From Planctomycetota bacterium (GTDB lineage Bacteria; Planctomycetota; UBA8108), in contig JAKUSY010000041.1 of the NCBI GenBank assembly GCA_022451445.1, positions 4,456 to 12,579 on the forward strand: a DNA stretch of 8,124 nt, in the 5' to 3' direction. The notes below the pieces were generated by a model. The model was not told the origin of the DNA, did not search any database, and was given only the letters and a program-made list of their open reading frames with translations. Made by a program: the position numbers and the translations under genes. Positions 4,281 through 8,124 of the stretch are shown piece by piece (the stretch's first letter is position 1; each line of letters opens with the position of its first letter).

Positions 4281-7280
4281 ATGTTCGCCCGAATGGCGAT
4301 CAATCCCTATGACAATTCAGTCGTTGAGGAAAAATGGCAGAAGGCCTGGTCTGAAGCCATCGAATCTGAGGATGCTGCGCAGGCTCCAGCGGACTCCGCC
4401 GGCAGCCTGGTCCTGCAATGGCCGTTTCCGGTCGGAGGCTTGACCTGGACCGAGCTCCGCTGCCTGGTTCTCGCTGATGTCTATTCCAGGTTTCGACGTA
4501 TCAAGGGGCAGGATGTTCGTATTGGCAGGACAGTGGACGGATTTCACGAGGAGGCTCTTGAGGAGGCCCTTCAGCAGGGAAAGTCGCCGACGGAACTCAT
4601 CAGTGAAAAGATTGACCGCCTGGAATCGGTTGAGAAGGACCTGGCGATCCAGGCCGGTTCCTGTGTCGGCCCCGGAGCAAGGATCGGGAGAACCTCGGCT
4701 CCCGCCTATTACCGTTTCACGCAGTGGCTCTTCCTCGAGCTCTTGCGTTCCAAGCATATCCAGCCCGTTCGCGTCGCCGGCAAGGCCGCTGCCGCGGAAG
4801 AGCCGGCTGAAGCGGAGACGGTCATAGAGGACGAGTTCTTTCAATGGAGCCTCGACCTCGTTTCTTTCGCCGAAAAACTCCACTCTGATATAGATAAATC
4901 ACAATGGCCGGAGATGTTGCGTAAGGAGCAAAAGGCCCTCATCGGGCGCCGCAGAGGTACCGAGCTGCAGCTCGCCTTTTCTCAGCCTTTTCGCAACGAG
5001 TACCTGCAGTTGCCGGTTTTTACCACCAGGCTCGAGGCCTTGTACGGGCTCACCTTTATCCTCGTGGCGCCCGGGCATGAGGTCGTCGATTTTGTTACGG
5101 ATCCGGATTATCTCGAGGAGGTAGAGAGCTACCAGGCCCGTTATGAAAATGGACAGGAGTCGTATATTTCCGGAGTGAGAACGGGGGGGTTCGCGCTGAA
5201 TCCCATCAATCTCGAGAAGGTACCCGTCCTGGTCTCACCCCTCGCGTTGGGCCCGTATTCCGATGGCGTCGTCCTCGGGATCCCCGCCCATGACAGGAAA
5301 CAATTTGAGTTCGCCAAACGAGTGAAGCTTCGAATCCGAGAGGTGGTTCATTCCAATTCCGCCAGTTTTGATCATGAGGGAAGGCTTACCGAAGCCTATG
5401 AGGGTGATGGCAAGCTGACCAATTCCAGCTCCTGCAGCGGTATGAGCCCTGTGCGTGCCCGCGAGCGGATCATCAAGCTGCTCTCGCGACGGGAAATCTG
5501 CAGTAAGAAAACCCGCTACTCCCTGAGGAACCTGCCGGTTTCGGGGATGAGCGCCTGGGGACCGCCGGTTCCGCTCCATCATGGCGCCGTGGGTGCGGAG
5601 GAAGGCGCCGAGGTCTCTGGCATCGATGAGGGTAAGCTGCCGTTGCATGGTCCACAGCTTGAGCTCGAATCGATCGAGCCGGGAGACCACCCGGTCCTGC
5701 TTCCCTGGCTGGGCCGCGCCTGGAGCTATCTCCAGGCCGCTTTGCCTGGTCTCGATGGCGTTGTTGATGGGTTCAGGGAGGCCTTCGAGAATCCCTGCGC
5801 GGAGCCGGATCCCGCTGATGAGGCCGGGGATAGTGAGCCTGGTGCTGGGGTTTCTGACATCCCCGCAGCTTCCCAGCAGGCTCCTCCTCCTGCCGAACCT
5901 GCCGAGGGTGAGATCGTGGAACTCGATGAGGCCCCCGACAAGGATTCCGAGAGCGTCCCGCAGGAGCAGAAGCCCGCCTCAACGGATGAGGAAGGCGAAC
6001 CGATTCCCGAGAGTGAATCGGACGGTGAACCTCTCCGGGAAGAGTCACAGGCGTCTGCCGCCGCCGGTGAGGCGACTGAATCGGCCGGGGATTCCGATGA
6101 TGACCCTGTGGAAGACGGCGCGCCTGCCCTGGAGGGAGAGGCCGCATCGGAACAAGGCGGAGAGGATGCGGAAGCAGAAAGCGGCGCTGGAGAGAGTGAC
6201 TCGCCCGGGCAGGAGTCGCCGAACGATAAGGACGTCAGTGAGCCGCCCCGGCAGCGCCCGAGGCCTTTTCCCAGCGACGGCCTCGAGAGATTGCTTCCCG
6301 TGGACGTGGTCTTCGCCGGGACCCGGTTATCTCCAAAAGAGATCGTAGGCCTTCGCTGCATCACGAAGTTCCTGTACAAGAAACGGTATATTCCTTCCTT
6401 TGAACCGTTCAGGCGATTCTGCCAGGTCGGGACTCTCAGCTTTGCTCCGAAGGATCAGCCGGAAGGGGGAGAAGATGAGACCCTGGCCGCCTCTTACGGA
6501 GACCTGTTGGGGCGATTCGGAGCTGATGCCCTTCGCCTCCAATTGCTCGAAGCCCCCGCGGGCAATAGCGCGAGTTTTGACGCGGACAGTCTCTACAGGA
6601 CCCGGCGTTTTCTCGAGAAGATCTGGAGATCGGTGAGCGAGCGTATTGACAAGGGCCGTTTCGTCTCCAGGAATGTCCTCGTGGCCAAGCATCGTCTCAT
6701 CTACGATGTGTCGAGACGGCTCCAGGATCTCAAGTTCCATACCGCCGTCAGCGCCATCCGGGAGTTCGTGAATTTTCTTACCGCTGAAGCCACCCTGGAA
6801 GAAGTTGATAAGAGCACCCTGGAGACCTTCCTGGTCGTGCTCAAACCCTTCGCTCCACATCTGGCTTGTGAGCTATGGGAACTGCTGGATAATGCGGAGA
6901 CGATTGACGATACTCCCTGGCCTGAGTACAGCAAGGAGCTCGTCGAGCCGACCGAGCGCGAGCACGCGGTATTCGTGAACGGAGAGCTCATCGACCGTCT
7001 GACGGAGTCGATGGAACTCGATGCGAAGAAGCTCGAGTCCAAGGCGCTCTCCCTGGACTCGGTTCGGGAATTCATCGGGCGAAGGAAGGTCGGCCGGGTC
7101 GAGGTCGTGCCGGGGCGGTTGATCTGGATCTGCCTGGGCAAGAAGAAACCAGCCGGGGGCAATGCCGCGAAGGCAGGCAAGGGCGGAGGCGACAAGGGGG
7201 CCGCGGGGAAAACCGCGGCCGCAACGTCGAATCCCCAGCAGGATCCGCCTCCAGGTTCCGAAAAAACCGACACTCCCTGA
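4281..7280 (+). CDS. Degenerate leucyl-tRNA synthetase paralog (probable pseudoenzyme) with acidic insert
   Basis: A 999-residue protein collinear with bacterial LeuRS (usually about 800-880 residues). Recognisable LeuRS blocks: YDNSVVEEKWQKAW (10-23), YYRFTQW (143-149), WPEMLRKEQKALIGR (209-223), editing-domain TTR (248-250) and IPAHDRKQFEFA (334-345), VSGMSAWGPPVP (420-431), PVDVVFAG (673-680), RFGADALRL (745-753), the helical anticodon-binding domain (about 770-880) and the LeuRS C-terminal domain ending VVPGRLIWICLG (942-953). Catalytic signatures are gone: HIGH is TWTE (55-58), GLPAE is not conserved, the zinc-knuckle cysteines are missing, the GGxEHA motif is AGTRLS (679-684), and no KMSKS precedes RFGADALRL. 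In the editing pocket, E. coli T252 and D345 correspond to Ala253 and Gln341. Aminoacylation is therefore unlikely; tRNA or leucine binding may persist. The intact 3-kb frame argues against a pseudogene. ATG 4281 is chosen because GGTGGGGG precedes it and LeuRS homology starts soon after; GTG 4245 and ATG 4293 are alternatives. The actual function is unknown. Confidence 0.88.
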   Translation: MFARMAINPYDNSVVEEKWQKAWSEAIESEDAAQAPADSAGSLVLQWPFPVGGLTWTELRCLVLADVYSRFRRIKGQDVRIGRTVDGFHEEALEEALQQGKSPTELISEKIDRLESVEKDLAIQAGSCVGPGARIGRTSAPAYYRFTQWLFLELLRSKHIQPVRVAGKAAAAEEPAEAETVIEDEFFQWSLDLVSFAEKLHSDIDKSQWPEMLRKEQKALIGRRRGTELQLAFSQPFRNEYLQLPVFTTRLEALYGLTFILVAPGHEVVDFVTDPDYLEEVESYQARYENGQESYISGVRTGGFALNPINLEKVPVLVSPLALGPYSDGVVLGIPAHDRKQFEFAKRVKLRIREVVHSNSASFDHEGRLTEAYEGDGKLTNSSSCSGMSPVRARERIIKLLSRREICSKKTRYSLRNLPVSGMSAWGPPVPLHHGAVGAEEGAEVSGIDEGKLPLHGPQLELESIEPGDHPVLLPWLGRAWSYLQAALPGLDGVVDGFREAFENPCAEPDPADEAGDSEPGAGVSDIPAASQQAPPPAEPAEGEIVELDEAPDKDSESVPQEQKPASTDEEGEPIPESESDGEPLREESQASAAAGEATESAGDSDDDPVEDGAPALEGEAASEQGGEDAEAESGAGESDSPGQESPNDKDVSEPPRQRPRPFPSDGLERLLPVDVVFAGTRLSPKEIVGLRCITKFLYKKRYIPSFEPFRRFCQVGTLSFAPKDQPEGGEDETLAASYGDLLGRFGADALRLQLLEAPAGNSASFDADSLYRTRRFLEKIWRSVSERIDKGRFVSRNVLVAKHRLIYDVSRRLQDLKFHTAVSAIREFVNFLTAEATLEEVDKSTLETFLVVLKPFAPHLACELWELLDNAETIDDTPWPEYSKELVEPTEREHAVFVNGELIDRLTESMELDAKKLESKALSLDSVREFIGRRKVGRVEVVPGRLIWICLGKKKPAGGNAAKAGKGGGDKGAAGKTAAATSNPQQDPPPGSEKTDTP
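5787..6272 (+). other. Acidic low-complexity insert within the LeuRS-like protein
   Basis: Residues about 503-664 are dominated by Glu, Asp, Ser, Pro, Ala and Gly. By hand count, about 49 of 162 are acidic and only about 7 are basic, so it is surely disordered. It interrupts the catalytic Rossmann fold between the region equivalent to the WYYxR block of LeuRS and the PVDIYIGG block. Canonical LeuRS has no comparable insert there; the bacterial leucine-specific domain sits later, next to KMSKS. It might bind a basic partner or serve as a long tether. Confidence 0.8.
7140..7277 (+). other. Basic Lys/Gly/Ala-rich C-terminal tail of the LeuRS-like protein
   Basis: After the natural LeuRS C-terminus (VVPGRLIWICLG), residues 954-999 add a low-complexity tail: KKK followed by repeated AGK/GGDK units, then a Pro/Gln-rich end. 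Such tails often contact nucleic acid or ribosomes. Its charge is opposite to that of the internal acidic insert, so the two could also interact. Its coding DNA contains a perfect 8-bp GC hairpin (7199-7220) with a 6-nt loop; no T-run follows, so it is not a terminator. Confidence 0.6.
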
Positions 7281-7434
7281 ACGGCGGGTCTTCGTGGGTC
7301 TGAACTTCCGGTATTCTTCTTCCGGATTCAAAAAGGGAACGTTCCAGGCGCCAGGTTTGCCGCGCCCCGGGGGCGCATCGTATTCTTCATACGGGTGGAT
7401 GGGCTATCTATCGGGAAGAATGATGGGGTGAGAA
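7281..7434 (+). promoter_or_regulatory. Gap between LeuRS-like and protease genes, with palindromes
   Basis: This 154-bp spacer contains a perfect 10-bp palindrome GGAACGTTCC (7336-7345) and a GC-rich inverted repeat GCGCCC-CGG-GGGCGC (7362-7376). The second is followed by the T-rich but interrupted ATCGTATTCTTC. It could be a weak terminator for the LeuRS-like gene, and the first could be an operator for the protease gene. A ten-codon reading frame from ATG 7399 ends at TGA 7429, just before the protease start; it is more likely incidental than a leader peptide. No convincing promoter was seen. Confidence 0.3.
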
Positions 7435-8124
7435 ATGGCTGTCGGACACCAGGAAGAGCGGCCGCTGTACGCGTGTTTCAAGGCGCTTGGATTCATATTG
7501 TTGCTCTCGATGATCGGAATCCACACGTATCGGCAGGAGCCCGGGATGGACGGACGAGGTCCTGGCGTGGCGTTTGCCAGGCAGGAAGATCCTCGCAGCG
7601 GCCTGGAGACCCAGGCGGCTCTTGAAGATCTCCTTGAACGTCTCGATGAGTCGCAACGCAGGATCGAGCAGGCCATGGGGAACCTCGATACCGTCGCACA
7701 GGACCTGGATCGGGAACGGGCGGGGTTCCAGCGACGCCTCGGTGTCCGCAATTCTCATTTCGAGACCTCGGTGCTCGATGATCTGCGGCAGGGTCTCGCT
7801 GATGTAGCCGCGGTGAAGGCCATCGCTGAGGTGAACTCTGCCCGCCTGGGGCTCATCGAGAGCGAGACGGAATTCCCACAGGAGCGAGGCAAGACGATGA
7901 TGATCCATCCTACAGTTCAGCTCCGGGGCAACGGGACCGTCGGCAGCGCGGTGCTGGTGTACTCCGGACCATTCGCGGGAGAGGGGCCGGCGGGACGTCA
8001 TTGCAACCTGGCCCTGACGGCTTTTCATGTCGTGGCGGAAGTGCTGGGCAGCAGGCTGGAGAGGGACATCGATGTCGTGAGGCTCTATGCGCCGGGGCTC
8101 AGTAAGGGGCATAAGGCTCTCTCG
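7435..8124 (+). CDS. Membrane-anchored coiled-coil trypsin-like serine protease, partial
   Basis: The frame opens at ATG 7435 and runs unbroken through the window end (230 codons, C-terminus missing). GGGGTGAG directly upstream is a weak Shine-Dalgarno, and an in-frame TGA at 7429 excludes an earlier start. Residues about 13-31 (ACFKALGFILLLSMIGI) form one membrane segment. Residues about 55-145 are charged and heptad-like (LEDLLERLDESQRRIEQAM and following), predicting a coiled coil that could oligomerise the protein. From about 158 a chymotrypsin-fold domain begins: TVQLRGNGTVGSAVLVYSG is the first barrel strand pair and LALTAFHVV contains the catalytic His (His198). The catalytic Asp and Ser would lie beyond the window. 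The protease domain should face the periplasm, as in HtrA-like enzymes, although the sequence is not close to DegP. It follows the LeuRS-like gene in the same direction after 154 bp, so co-transcription is possible but unproven. Confidence 0.8.
   Translation, partial: MAVGHQEERPLYACFKALGFILLLSMIGIHTYRQEPGMDGRGPGVAFARQEDPRSGLETQAALEDLLERLDESQRRIEQAMGNLDTVAQDLDRERAGFQRRLGVRNSHFETSVLDDLRQGLADVAAVKAIAEVNSARLGLIESETEFPQERGKTMMIHPTVQLRGNGTVGSAVLVYSGPFAGEGPAGRHCNLALTAFHVVAEVLGSRLERDIDVVRLYAPGLSKGHKALS

Noticed and set aside
5581..6379. Long frames on both strands over the acidic insert of the LeuRS-like gene
   Set aside because: These arise because the low-complexity GC-rich insert lacks stops in several frames. 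Homology to LeuRS on both sides fixes the true frame, and no sign of a frameshift was seen at the insert borders.
7218..7250. GAAGKT in the C-terminal tail as a Walker A P-loop
   Set aside because: The first Gly of GxxxxGK(S/T) is an Asp here and no Walker B or fold context follows. It is a low-complexity Lys/Gly/Ala coincidence.
7362..7376. GC-rich inverted repeat as a confident terminator
   Set aside because: The stem is only 6 bp with a 3-nt loop, and the following sequence lacks a continuous T-run, so it was left as a note under the intergenic entry.

Overview
The window looks like a chromosomal segment of a GC-rich, Gram-negative-type bacterium. The best guess is Planctomycetota or a close relative. 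The reasons are two tandem Gfo/Idh/MocA oxidoreductases with twin-arginine-type leaders, a secreted protein joining a CBM9-like domain to a phosphatase/nuclease fold, and overall codon bias. This placement is inference; no rRNA or marker gene is present to settle it. No mobile element, CRISPR array or integrase was seen.

The left half (1-4109) is read on the minus strand. Going with transcription, it holds a tRNA-Ala(GGC) gene (4109-4034) followed by its own intrinsic terminator (about 4023-3983). Next come two Gfo/Idh/MocA-family dehydrogenases (about 3827-2553 and 2510-1170), only 42 bp apart and surely co-transcribed. Last is an exported endonuclease/exonuclease/phosphatase-family protein with an N-terminal CBM9-like domain (958 to beyond position 1). 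The dehydrogenases probably act in sugar or polyol oxidation outside the cytoplasmic membrane. The EEP protein may be functionally independent; a possible promoter lies in the 211-bp gap before it.

The right half (4281-8124) is read on the plus strand. It opens with a 999-residue protein that is recognisably a leucyl-tRNA synthetase along most of its length but has lost the residues needed for aminoacylation. HIGH is replaced, KMSKS is absent, the zinc-knuckle module is missing, and two key editing-pocket residues are changed. It has gained an acidic, disordered insert of about 160 residues and a Lys/Gly/Ala-rich tail, while keeping the tRNA-binding helical domain and the LeuRS C-terminal domain. 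It is the most unusual object in the window. After a 154-bp gap comes a membrane-anchored coiled-coil protein with a trypsin-like protease domain, cut off by the window end.

Between the two halves, the intergenic region between tRNA-Ala and the LeuRS-like gene contains two overlapping perfect palindromes that look like an operator. One of the dehydrogenases appears to have lost its AUG: a well-spaced Shine-Dalgarno and an in-frame twin-arginine motif point to an ACG codon upstream of the first available ATG.
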